Below are positions 54,190-64,000 of a stretch of DNA of 64,000 nucleotides, piece by piece; position 1 is the first letter of the stretch, and every line of letters begins with the position of its first letter. The position numbers were made by a program, and so were the translations under genes. The notes under the pieces are model-generated. The model was not told the origin of the DNA and did no database searches. It saw nothing but the letters and a program-made list of their open reading frames with translations. The stretch comes from Fusarium oxysporum f. sp. lycopersici 4287 (Eukaryota; Ascomycota; Sordariomycetes; Hypocreales; Nectriaceae): the NCBI RefSeq assembly GCF_000149955.1, contig NC_030988.1, positions 763,196-827,195 of the forward strand, written 5' to 3'.

Positions 54190-54949
54190 ACTGAATTAGC
54201 TATGATGCCGTGTTCGTTGACTACGTGGCAAAGAATGCTTCCAGATAATTGATAGAGAGCAAAAACGATTTCTTGGTTGAAACAGATGGCTCAGGCTACC
54301 AGGGTCCGTTGCTCCTCCAGCTCACAGAATAGAGACTCGGTATCTTCATTCTCACACGGACGCTGACGCATGTAAAAGATATACAGACAAATGGACGATT
54401 TGAGCTGTTCATTCGACGTTAATAGACTTGGGGAATGCCGCCACATTATTTGGGATTGCATAGTCCCAATGAGAGACGCAAATCTATTGCTAGCACGTAA
54501 GCCAACTTTGGTTGGGCTAACTATCATGCGGGATGCGACCGAAGTAGATCACTCGGGGAACGCAAAGACAAGTAGCACATATTGACACATATGGGCCGTG
54601 TTACCTTCTGTCATCTATGGTGATGCGTACAAAAAAGAAGAGGCTGGGGTCTTGATGACTGTGGAGTGCCTCTTGAATCCCTCGTCGATAAGAGTCGCGC
54701 TGCTCTTTGCGGACAACCCTACCAAGCTTCTCAACAAAAACAGAACACACCCGAGATGACTAACTTCTGAAGTCATAGGAATACCCAAATATAACGGTTG
54801 TAGTCTGGTTGCTCATGGTGAGGCATTACAGGAAGCGATAGTGCACATGAGTCAGGCTTATTGAGGCGGCCTTGATCGCATATTAGTAGTGCCTTCTATA
54901 CTGTACACACTCGCTAGGTACAAATCAAGGGAAAATAACAAGGTCGTCT
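54190..54949. other. Intergenic, nothing firmly supported
   Basis: Upstream region of the paralogue gene; short frames only. Confidence 0.35.
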
Positions 54950-55155
54950 CAACTTCGGACTTTTCCACTTGCGTACTGTCACAACCAAGGACAGCAGTGT
55001 CAGCTATCAATAAAGAGATCAGAGAGCGTCGCTTTTACTCACAAGCTGTTTCAGCCAAGCATAATAGTGTCAGTGATAAACTGAGGGATCAGAGAGGGCC
55101 GTCTTGACTTGCAATCTATCACAGCCAAGAATAGTAGTGTTAGCTGTAATAGATG
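54950..55155. repeat. Degenerate minisatellite, ~65-75 bp unit, three copies
   Basis: Three consecutive units share a core of the type CACAACCAAGGACAGCAGTG / TCAGCCAAGCATAATAGTG / CACAGCCAAGAATAGTAGTG, each followed by TCAGCTAT-, TCAGTGAT- or TTAGCTGT-, and the first two by GATCAGAGAG. Spacing varies a little and identity is moderate, so the array is old. Confidence 0.7.
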
Positions 55156-55715
55156 AGCCTGGTCCATACCGCATTCGCTTCTGTGATAAGGTCAACAGGT
55201 CAGGTTAGCAAATTACTAGTAAAGCGAGAACGAGTTCCCAGCCGCCAACTAAATTTGTTTAGATAGCCTTGCTGGGAGCCAGCGGAATCCAATGACACAA
55301 CGGGGAACACGCTCTGTAAATTAAGCTTATGGCTTGCAAGGTTTGCATGGATTTCATTGTTGGCTGTTTGCCCACGTCACACCTTACCATGCATACATTG
55401 TGCACATTCCGATTGCCTGGTTACCAGCTTGAATGGGCTCCTGCATAGACAATAGGTGCACCATAACCAAAATCACGATCACTAATGGACTGAAGGCCTT
55501 CCTGCTCAGCTCCCTCCGACTAGCAGTATATCATATAATAATACTGACCATACAATCTTTCAGTTTGTTTTATCTAACCCTCATTACCGCCAATCGGTCA
55601 AGTCATCGCATTCAAGTACAACCCAAGCGTGGCAATAAACCCCAATGTTTAAGCCGTTCGAGCCGCAAGTCGGCACTCCATTCAACCCCCCCTCCCCCAT
55701 TCTTTCAACCAATAC
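55156..55715. other. Intergenic
   Basis: Pyrimidine-rich toward its 3' end (CCCCCCCTCCCCCATTC near 55686-55703), as before many fungal start sites. No gene. Confidence 0.35.
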
Positions 55716-56382
55716 ATGACCGATTCCGTAAAGGCTATTCTAAGATATCTCTTCCGTGTTTCTGATCCCTCATCGCATGGGATAACGAGTCGGACCGAGG
55801 TATGTTCACCAGCTGCCCAAACTACGACTATTAGATACAAGGCAAAGGGTAAGAGGACGACTTGATGGACAATTACCCTACAGCTACTATATCTTGATTT
55901 CCATAGCCGATTTAAAGCCCACCAGGTGATTGAAAGCTATTATCAGAATGAAAGAAAAATCTTCCATATTTTTAGATATCCCGAGGACTATGTTTTAGGG
56001 TACAAACTAGTGTTGTAGCGTGGTTACATTTTGGAAAGGGTTTCCAAACTGATTGTACGTAAAGACTGGAACCCGTAACCAAGAGCTCAAACTCAATAAC
56101 TGATCGATATTCCATTTATCTGTGATCACAGCTAATATCATAATTTGAAATTTATTGCAATTTTCAGTTGACAATAGATCTCATCCAGCAAAGCTACCTG
56201 CGGTTACGCTAGGGCAAAGCACGGGGGCGTTTCACTTCCAGTCGCATAAACCTCGTGACGATATGGGACAGTTTATCCACGCTAGCCAAATTGGGGAATC
56301 GTCAAGCTCTCGAGAAGCTGCACTAATCCATAAGAGGAAATCGTCACGGTGGAACGGTAATGGCATTGTGTCTCAAGTATAA
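55716..56382 (+). other. Possible intron-rich small gene, model incomplete
   Basis: An ATG at 55716 starts MTDSVKAILRYLFRVSDPSS and reaches a GTATGT donor at 55800. A second block at ~55907-56011 reads KAHQVIESYYQNERKIFHIF RYPEDYVLGYK. A third (56168-56382) reads DNRSHPAKLPAVTLGQSTGA and ends at a stop. Acceptors CCATAG and TTTTCAG are good, but the phases of the last junction do not agree under any donor I tested, so the gene is either differently spliced or broken. The protein is not recognised. Confidence 0.35.
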
Positions 56383-56722
56383 GAAGTAGCTACAACAAAA
56401 ATACAGGTCTAATTATTAAGAAAATAAAATATCTTCATACTCCCCAATGGCTAGGATTCCGAAAAGAGTTATATAGAACAAGAAATCTTAGTTGTGGTCT
56501 TGAAAATCTAAATGCTGATTCCCTCCTAGATTTAACGTTGTCGCGGTTGGCTGTACCAACTACCCTATAGTGACCAATGTCCAAAAGGGTTAGCCTGTCT
56601 TACATCATGTCGCCTGGTCAACTCAGCCTACCTTGGCATTATTATTTGACACGCTACATGACATGGAGCATTTCTAGATCTCCAACAACACCATACCCAA
56701 GTTCAATGCACATGTTATTTCC
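56383..56722. other. Intergenic, upstream of the nuclease-like gene
   Basis: Nothing recognised. Confidence 0.4.
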
Positions 56723-58392
56723 ATGAACGACTTGCATCACTCCCGCTTCATTGAAGATTGGTTCGATGGCATCATTCCCAACCCCGAGCTCACCAAGCCA
56801 AACAATCGACTACCCCAACCTCGTGCTGTCGTGACCAAGAGAAGGCATTCGATGACGACACCTCCACCATCGAATTCCGGCAGCCACAACCAACGCGCAA
56901 GCTCCCCGACCAAACGACAACGACTCGATTATACAAATGGATATGGTAGTGATACTGGCGATGTCCCCGAAGGCGCTAGGGTAGAAGAGATGGAAATGGG
57001 CGAGGAAACACCTCGGTCAAACATCAATCAAGCGCGACCGCATCTACCACCTATTCCGTTCCGAGGCTTCGACGTACCCGGCATTACACCATCACGATCC
57101 AATTCGATGGCCTCGGGAAGCTCATGCCAGTCACCATCTGTTGCGGGCTCGGAAAAGTCGAGCGCCAGAGGTCGACGCAAGAGGAGCCCTGTCAAGTCTG
57201 CGNNNNNNNNNNNNNNNNNNNNNNNNNNNNNNNNNNNNNNNNNNNNNNNNNNNNNNNNNNNNNNNNNNNNNNNNNNNNNNNNNNNNNNNNNNNNNNNNNN
57301 NNNNNNNNNNNNNNNNNNNNNNNNNNNNNNNNNNNNNNNNNNNNNNNNNNNNNNNNNNNNNNNNNNNNNNNNNNNNNNNNNNNNNNNNNNNNNNNNNNNN
57401 NNNNNNNNNNNNNNNNNNNNNNNNNNNNNNNNNNNNNNNNNNNNNNNNNNNNNNNNNNNNNNNNNNNNNNNNNNNNNNNNNNNNNNNNNNNNATTATTCC
57501 TCGGGCGAAAAAGAAGAATGATTGGTTTCGACCTGCACAAGTAGCTTCCCAGCAGTCGGCAACTGAAGATGAGACGTCCTTTCCCAGGTCTCGCAAACCC
57601 AAATCAGCTCTCGAGGTCGCATTGCATGAGCTGGACTTCTTGCGCGATATTGTCAACACTGCACAAGACTGCAAGGACTATACCCGAGCTGAGGTTTCAT
57701 GGAATATCCAGGTCCATCAGCCACTACTGCAACATTCGCTTGCTGGACATGCTACAGTACAAGTTGAGCCGTCCCTTACAGCAAGAATCCTGTCTCCCTT
57801 CTCCGCTGCAACGAGTGGACGCGGCGGTGGGAACGTTATTGAGAATAAGATGATAGATTTCTGCCTCACCCTGTGGCTCAACGATGGGAAGCCCCATCGA
57901 CTGCTTGACGAGAGGAATGCAAAGGCTGTTGCAGCTGATTTAAAACTCATATCGGCTATTGCGGATAAAGTATGGTCCCAGCCTCCCGACGCCCAGTCTG
58001 TCAACCAAACCGGCTATCCTCCATTGCAGTTCGCGCCCATCGCTTGCAACATCGAAACCAAAACATCGAGTGTCCAGCAAGACGGCGAACTGCAGCTCTC
58101 TGTCTGGACGGCGGCTTGGTATCAACGCATGAATATGTTAGTGCCTGAACGCATTGCCCAACATGGCATTATCACTCTGCCACTGCTATATATCATAGGG
58201 CACGACTGGAAGTTGTCTTTTGCATGTTGGCGTGGGAATACAATCGAGATTATGGGACCGCTTGCACTCGGAGATACGACAACGTTATTGGGCACGTACA
58301 CTATTGTTGCTGTACTGAGGAAGATTGGCGACTGGATTACGACTGTATATCGGGATTGGATTGAGAAGATGTTTCTACAAGAGTGGCGATAA
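56723..58392 (+). CDS. PD-(D/E)XK nuclease-like protein, interrupted by an assembly gap
   Basis: The N-terminus (ATG 56723, MNDLHHSRFIEDWFDGIIPN) is a conserved IEDWF-type start followed by a disordered Ser/Pro-rich region with SPTKRQRLDY. The C-terminal domain after the gap has KSALEVALHELDFLRDIVNT AQDC, NVIENKMIDFCLTLWL, FAPIACNIETKTSS and GELQLSVWTAAWYQRM: an Asp then an E-T-K pair spaced as in PD-(D/E)XK folds. This family is abundant in Fusarium and relatives, usually as intronless genes near transposons; activity has not been assigned. Frame before the gap and frame after it differ by the 290 N, so the true missing length is not 290 or an intron lies inside. The end TAA at 58390 is clear. 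Confidence 0.82.
57203..57492. other. Assembly gap (290 N)
   Basis: Run of N inside the nuclease-like gene; the true size is uncertain because the flanking frames disagree. Confidence 0.99.
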
Positions 58393-58451
58393 TGATGGCA
58401 ATAATAATAGTGATGATAATGATGTAATTATAATGCTTGTTAAAGGAATTA

Positions 58452-58618
58452 TACAGGGAGAGCCGAAAGGAGTATCCGCCTTCCTCAGCTTCGATAGAAT
58501 CGTTGTAGACCGTGGGTGCCGCCACCACGCGTCGAAAAGTAGTATTCCTGTCCAGAATAGGTTCGTGTAGTCCTTTTACACCAGCGAAACGTGGACACTC
58601 CTTTCGGTCATCCCTGTA
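58452..58618. mobile_element. Family-B MITE, copy 1 (167 bp)
   Basis: TA-bounded; left arm TACAGGGAGAGCCGAAAGGA, right arm ACTCCTTTCGGTCATCCCTG followed by TA. ~28 bp inverted ends with few mismatches. It lies 60 bp downstream of the nuclease-like gene and is inverted relative to copy 2. Confidence 0.9.
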
Positions 58619-59503
58619 ATTGGAGCATGTGACTTGCACAGTAATTTGGGTGTTGAACCATACTAGGAGGCTATGAACAGCATCCGTCTCAGTCCCAGTG
58701 CCGATAAGCTGGCCAACGACCTTAGTTGAGAGGAGCGGCTGGTCTTGGGACAGAAAAGGAGCTGGCTCATATTGCCGATGGTCAGGCCAACCTAGATAAA
58801 TGCGAGGATTCCGTAAAAGCCAAAGCATACAAGAAGTAAGATACTGTAGTTCATATTCAATTAATTTTCAGTCTCTTGTCAAGCTCAGGTAATGGGCCTA
58901 GTCCTTCCCGGCCCCAAAGGATTCGTCAAGCGTCTGCCTTTCCTGTTCTTGTTTTGGTTATGTATGTTTGTTTTGGTGGTCAGGCGGATCTAGGTCACCA
59001 AACACAATCAGCGGAAAAGCGGTCGCCTCAATTTCCCATTCAGATTCGAAGACAAGTTTCTATAATTACATTTGAGTGATATGATAGAAGGTGAGTGCGT
59101 CTGGTGACTTCCAAAGGCCGAGGAGATGCCTTTTATTGCTGGGAAACTTTTGAAAAGGCTCGCTTGCGATCCTGAGAAATTGCCTTTATCATCAGAGACT
59201 GAACATTACCCCCGGCTTTCGCACACAAAGACAGCGAAAGGAAAGACAAAAACAAAACATACACCCTTTGGCGAATTTGGGATTTCCGTCTCATAGGTAT
59301 GGTATACGGTATAGGATGGACATTCAGCGGATCGCGCTACGTAATCATGGGGGTTCTTAGCCGGCCATGCTTCTCGCCATCTGTGGAAGAAACAATGATG
59401 ACCTACAATGCGGTTGCATCAATAGATGCAAAACGTAGCTCACTCAGTATCGGACACTATCCTAGAGCACGTCGTATATACTAGAACAAGCATCGATGCC
59501 AGG
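58619..59503. other. Spacer between inverted family-B MITEs
   Basis: No gene recognised; only short frames. Confidence 0.4.
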
Positions 59504-59670
59504 TACAGGGATGATCGAAAGGAGTGTCCGCGCTTCGCTGGTGAAGGTGAATTATACGGACCCATTTCAGACAGGAATACTGCTTTACGACGGGTGCTAG
59601 CGGCGCTCACGGTCTACAACAATTCTATCGAAGCAGAGGAAAGCGGACACTCCTTTCGGCTCTCCCTGTA
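59504..59670. mobile_element. Family-B MITE, copy 2 (167 bp)
   Basis: TA-bounded, same length as copy 1 and about four-fifths identical in the opposite orientation. Arms TACAGGGATGATCGAAAGGA and ACTCCTTTCGGCTCTCCCTG. In both copies one reading frame stays open across the element (RDDRKECPRFAG, then SIEAEE.G.SFRLSL). Confidence 0.9.
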
Positions 59671-60263
59671 GCATCAGTTGGCAGTGGTCAAGTACAGACA
59701 TGGTTTTCAATCGAGCCTTTATCTAGGCTTCAAGATGTGGCTCAATACGTATCTTCACAACGCCAAGGGAAATGGAACAATGGACAAAACGTCGACGTAT
59801 GGACCTGTTAATAGATTCAGTCACTGTTCTAGGCCAGCAGCACCTATTGGCACAAGATGCCCAAAGGAATTTTGTAACTATTGGCCTGACACTTGCACAA
59901 GGCAATAGCGATGTATGTTTGTTCCCTCCCATCGAGAAACAAAGTATCAGACTAAACAGAAATTTTTGATCAAGTAATAAGCCCAGCAACTCCTATCAAT
60001 TAGGATTCCATTATCGACAGAAGCGAGAATAGCCCAACGATGGTAAGTAACACTGACTTGCAGAAGGGTGTATGGCTTTACTCTAATCGGGCCTGCTCGA
60101 TCCATGGAATGTGTCGTTATCATTATATACACATGTAAGATGAGACCCTCCAGTAGCCGACGCCGAAGTGGATAACTCCATTGGAACCACTGCATTCTTG
60201 TAACCGTCAACAAATGCCATTGATGTTGTTTTCAGCAGCTTTGATCGCACTTGTGGTTGTATA
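59671..60263. other. Intergenic, nothing seen
   Basis: 3' flank of the C2H2 gene; only short frames. Confidence 0.4.
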
Positions 60264-61459
60264 TTAAGGTTCAATTGATAATTTTGTGGGCTCATTATGA
60301 TATATTCTCTCTGCCACCATATTAGGGGTGGTGCCGTATCGAGGTGTCGTAGGAACAAACAAGTTGTGTTGGGAAAGTTGGCTCTGATCCTGGGCCATGT
60401 TGTTCATGCCATCCGACATTGGAGTCATGCCAAATGGGTGGACCACGTTGTCTGCGGGAAGGTTGCTCAAACCATCGAAATGGTTCAGATCACCCTCGTG
60501 ACCGAGGCCGGCGGCCTTCTGAGCCCGCTGGTGATTCTTCTTGATGTGAGCCTGATGGTACGACAAGTGACTAGCTCCAGTGGGGTTGCCACGGCGGATA
60601 GAGCACTTTTGGAAATGACGCTTCAGGATATCACTTCGAGAGAAGCTATCGCGGCAAAGAACACACATGTAGGGGCGATCACCGGTGTCTGAAAAAGAAT
60701 GTCAGTAAAATCTGTCAGTGGCAACAAGCTGTTCTACTCACGTCGCAGAAGGTGGCGCTTAAGGTGCTTGGCATGGAGGTAAGTCTTTGTGCAGTGAGGG
60801 CAGGGGAATTTGCCATCTGCATCCTTGACAGGAATCACGGTGTTCTTGGCGCCAGTACCAGCGGCTGGGGCAGCAGGCCGTCCAGGAGCACTGGGGAGGA
60901 TTCCGCGTCGTCCCTGAGAGCCAACAACGTGAGTGGGAGGTTCGCCTTTTGGCATCACCGCAGTGGGCTGCATAAGAGAACCATGACCATAAGGCGACGA
61001 AACACCAGGTTGAGACGTGATGTCTCCAGGAGGCATAGGACGCAACACAGGAGGACCGCGACCACCAGCAGGAGCAGGCGCGATAGGCTGTGGGTGAGAA
61101 GCGGCAGTGGTCGCCTGGGGCATCATGGTAGAGGTGCCATAGGCCTGGAGAGGAGGGTATTGGTTCTGGGCCATTGAGTAGATACCAGCGCGGTTCGCGG
61201 GCTGCGTTGTCTGCTGCTGGTAGCTAGGCATGTTGGAGGCAAACCCAGGCGTGTTCGGGGTGCCTGGGGCTCGCGGCGCATGAGGGTGGCTTCCGTACAT
61301 GTTCTGTATGGCCGAGGTCGGAGGCTGCAGCGGTGGCAGAGCCTGAGGGAGAGGAGAGCCGGTTTGCAGTTGGTTGCTAGAAATCGCGGTCGGTGAAGGA
61401 TAAGTGTGACCGGAAGAAGTCGTCTTTATACCATTGGAGGGGTGGTGAGGACTGTCCAT
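60264..61459 (-). CDS. Two-finger C2H2 transcription factor
   Basis: Exons complement(60742..61459) and (60264..60688) join across a 53 bp intron (GTGAGT, TTTTTCAG) to 380 residues. The junction falls inside the first finger and restores its last His. A long Pro/Gln/Ser/Thr-rich N-terminus (activation-type) precedes finger 1 (FPCPHCTKTYLHAKHLKRHL LRHTGD, C-x2-C-x12-H-x3-H) and finger 2 (YMCVLCRDSFSRSDILKRHF QKC, C-x2-C-x12-H-x3-C), followed by IRRGNPTGASHLSYHQAH. The C-terminus has Asp/Met/Asn-rich sequence. Nuclear DNA-binding regulator; the finger pair is of the type conserved across filamentous fungi. Start at MDSPHHPSN is preferred over an upstream in-frame start. Intact. Confidence 0.9.
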
Positions 61460-64000
61460 GCTCTTTTTGGCAGACGGGAAGCTCGTGACAATCGTCGTGG
61501 TGTTGAGAATAGTGTGACGCAAAAGAACAGAGTGGCCTGGGGTGCGATAGACCGTGGTGGATGACAAGTACAAGCCGAGGATTTACGGAGAAAAGAAAGA
61601 AGAGGAGGGGCTCCTGAGGTTTGCAATATCAAATGTATGGCCTTGTAGAGCTCCGCAGAAGATGTTCACGGGTGGTGGAGGGTGAGGCTCGTGGCAGGTC
61701 CCTCTTTGAAGGCAGTGTTTTGGATAAGATGCATAAGAAAAGAAAAGGTGTTGAACCCCTGTTAGGCTTTCTTTCTTTCTTCTTTTTCTTTGGTCACTCG
61801 GCAGTCTCTCTTATGAGGGTGAACTGTCACCTCAGCCTTTCGGAAGTGGGTAAAGGCGACTTGGTTTTGAAGTGGTCGGTGTGAAAAGAGGAGATTAGAC
61901 GTGTTTGATAAGACCAGGGGCCAGATCACAAATTTTCATCGACATAACGGTATTGTAGATCCGGGAGTGAAATAAAATGTCTATAATGTGTGTCAACCAG
62001 GATAAGGATATGAATCCCGCAGCCGGTCAAATAGCCACGCCGGCCAGGCTCTGGCCAGGCGAACGGTGGTTGAGGGGGCGTTTCGTAACCCTTGAACGGT
62101 GGGGCCGTCCGAGCCTCAGCCATTCAAGTCATCGTAGCCTTTTGAATACTTGCTCCAGCCTTCTAAGTGGATGGGTATTTCTATATGTACAGGGATTTTC
62201 TTTATCCCCCCCCCCCCCCGATCTTCTCTTGCGGAAGGCCATTTCACGCAACCTCTCGCTTGTGAACAGCCTCACTTCTGCTCTTCGGGGGCCCCTTGTT
62301 TCGATATTTCCTCTTCATTCATGATGAAGCCCCCTGTACGGAGTATTCTCGCCTTCCAATCTGGCGAGGTTAAACACTGAAGAAGCCGCGGAAACTCCCG
62401 CCGCGTCATACGCAGCTTGCTTGCTAAGCATGATGTCTGTGAGCAGGAGATCCATCGTATCGCACGACAGCCCCAGGTCTTTCCTTCATGCGTTCCTTCG
62501 CGATCTTGGGAGAAGAATCTTTGGTTGATGTCCTAACAATTCTATGCCATTCCTATACTCTTTTAGCGCGAGAGTCAACTCTGCTATGAGATCTACGCAA
62601 GCGCGAAGTGCTGAATCGCTTTCTCGGGAATCGTAGTGGTGTTTAACTACAGATCGACCACAGTAAACGAGGGAAATGTCCTGGGGACAACGAGAGATGA
62701 CATGAGCCACCAGGTCTCGGGATTAATACGTGGCAGTCTAGAGAGTGCCAAATCAGTGCCTTGTAGTTCAACTGAACCGCAAGATCAAGGTGATGTCGAG
62801 CTTGATGTATGGAGAGGCTCAAAGCAACTGTTGGATGGGCATCCTGGCGTCGCGACAGTACTCGAAAGTAACGCAGACATCGACTGTTCACAGCTCGCAG
62901 AATACTACGCACGGATTGATCTTACGGAGACGGTCGTATATATTCTTCTCAATGTAATAGCACATGGGCTTTGCCATCTTGCCAACGTCATGGCAAATGG
63001 TACATCAACAAGTTGTCAGGCCCCAGATTCAAGTAACAGGCAGCGCGTTGAGCCTGGAGTTGGGCTTAAGCGCAAGCCTTCTGGATAGCCTGCCGTCAAA
63101 TGGCCCCTTAGCGGTATTATTGATCGATGCATGCCTGCTACTGTCTCGACCGATGTTGTAGCAATACGAAGCCAGCTTATCACAATGGTGGGGGAGCGGT
63201 GATGCCCTCACCCCAGTCCGAAGGGCGGGATGAAGGACGCAGCCCGAAGAATGGAACTTGGTCATCTCATCCACATTGAGATCTTCCAATCCCCAAGCAG
63301 CAGTTGCGAAAAGGTAGTTCGTTTCTCGCAAATTGAGTTCTCCTCGCCCTCTTGTGCTCGGGCCCGTCCTGCGTGCAAACCGACAAGGGTCTGCCTTCCC
63401 GCGTCCAGATCGTAACCGGTCTGATCACGCTTGTCCGTCGACAGCGATGGCAACCCAACGAGCTGTCGTTCGTCCCTCACCTGCGCCACTTATTAACGAC
63501 TAACTTCCATTCGTCCCTCATCCCCAGCCATTGACAGCAACGCTCATCGCGACGGTTCCTCACCTGTCAACGGCTTCACTCCGTTGAGCCTTATGCTCCA
63601 GCAACGTCGCTGCTCTTTATAACACATCGGCCCTAACATTTTACGCATCTGCTTCTGCATCGACTTTTACATAGAGAACCTCTAGCATTCATATGTCATC
63701 CAGCATTTCTCCGTTTGCAGATGCCTTGATAGAATTTTGGCAACATGTTGTGCGCATATGCCTGGAATCAAGCATTTGCAAAGCCCAGTGCCGTTTGTGC
63801 TACAACAAAGAAGCTTGAGTGCCAATCCTTTTGCCCCTTCATGGCTGTTGATACTAGTCTGCGCATATTCGAAATTCGATCCGTTGGCTGCGTATCCGGT
63901 AAGCTGTTCCACCAAGCCCAAAGGATGGATGACTTCAATAGACAAGTACCCCAGCCCATCTTGCAAACTAAAGCATCCTGTGTCGTTTACAGCCTCGGCG
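61460..64000. other. Gene-poor end of the window
   Basis: Contains a C14 homopolymer at 62206-62219, polypyrimidine tracts upstream of the C2H2 gene (near 61770-61795), and several unsupported frames (plus 62636-63088; minus 62643-62912 and 63682-63966). None shows a recognisable domain or splice-consistent model. Confidence 0.35.

Overview
The window reads as nuclear DNA of a filamentous ascomycete, most likely a Hypocreales fungus such as Fusarium. The evidence is the gene architecture and content. Genes are small and monocistronic, with many 44-90 bp GT-AG introns carrying CTRAY-type branch sites. Recognisable fungal families include a PTH11/rhodopsin-like 7TM protein, an AdipoR/Izh protein, a GH18 chitinase, a PD-(D/E)XK nuclease-like protein, a CCCH/NYN-like protein, a VWA protein, a C2H2 regulator and Fot/pogo-type DNA transposons. 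There are no operons, CRISPR arrays or rRNA, and I recognise no tRNA. Gene density is low, with several stretches over 1 kb showing nothing. The species call is inference. Exon-intron models were built by hand from splice signals and frame continuity.

Layout. 1-16 kb: a transposon-rich segment. It holds seven copies of a ~114 bp TA-flanked MITE (family A), a 435 bp element with long terminal inverted repeats, an AT-hook protein with a possible MADS-like segment, several small nuclear-type or membrane proteins, and a complete secreted GH18 chitinase whose start codon lies 16 bp from a MITE. 17-32 kb: a VWA protein, a Nudix hydrolase, a small tail-anchored protein, a truncated and frameshifted RBR ubiquitin ligase, a small BAH-domain protein, an AdipoR/haemolysin-III protein with all metal ligands, the eighth family-A MITE, an unknown five-part-frame protein, and a Myb/SANT-like plus F-box fusion. 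34-38 kb: a five-exon PTH11-like 7TM gene convergent with a CCCH zinc-finger gene, then gene fragments (old yellow enzyme, arrestin-like). 38-49 kb: sparse, with small unknown genes, a relic of the 435 bp element family and decayed genes. 49.56-52.44 kb: a complete 2,882 bp Fot/pogo-like transposon with 81 bp near-perfect inverted repeats, a TA duplication and an intact 773-codon transposase frame. It lies between two members of one novel-looking paralogous family (46.2-47.0 and 53.6-54.2 kb). 54.9-64 kb: a minisatellite, a nuclease-like gene broken by a 290 bp assembly gap, two inverted copies of a 167 bp MITE (family B), a two-zinc-finger regulator, and a mostly empty tail.

The genes do not form one pathway. 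The picture is an accessory or subtelomere-like compartment where short non-autonomous transposons sit in 5' flanks, gene fragments accumulate, and regulatory, DNA-binding and ubiquitin-linked proteins are over-represented. The most interesting items are the MITE families and their promoter placement, the intact Fot-like element, the SANT/F-box fusion, the AT-hook protein, and the paralogue pair flanking the transposon.
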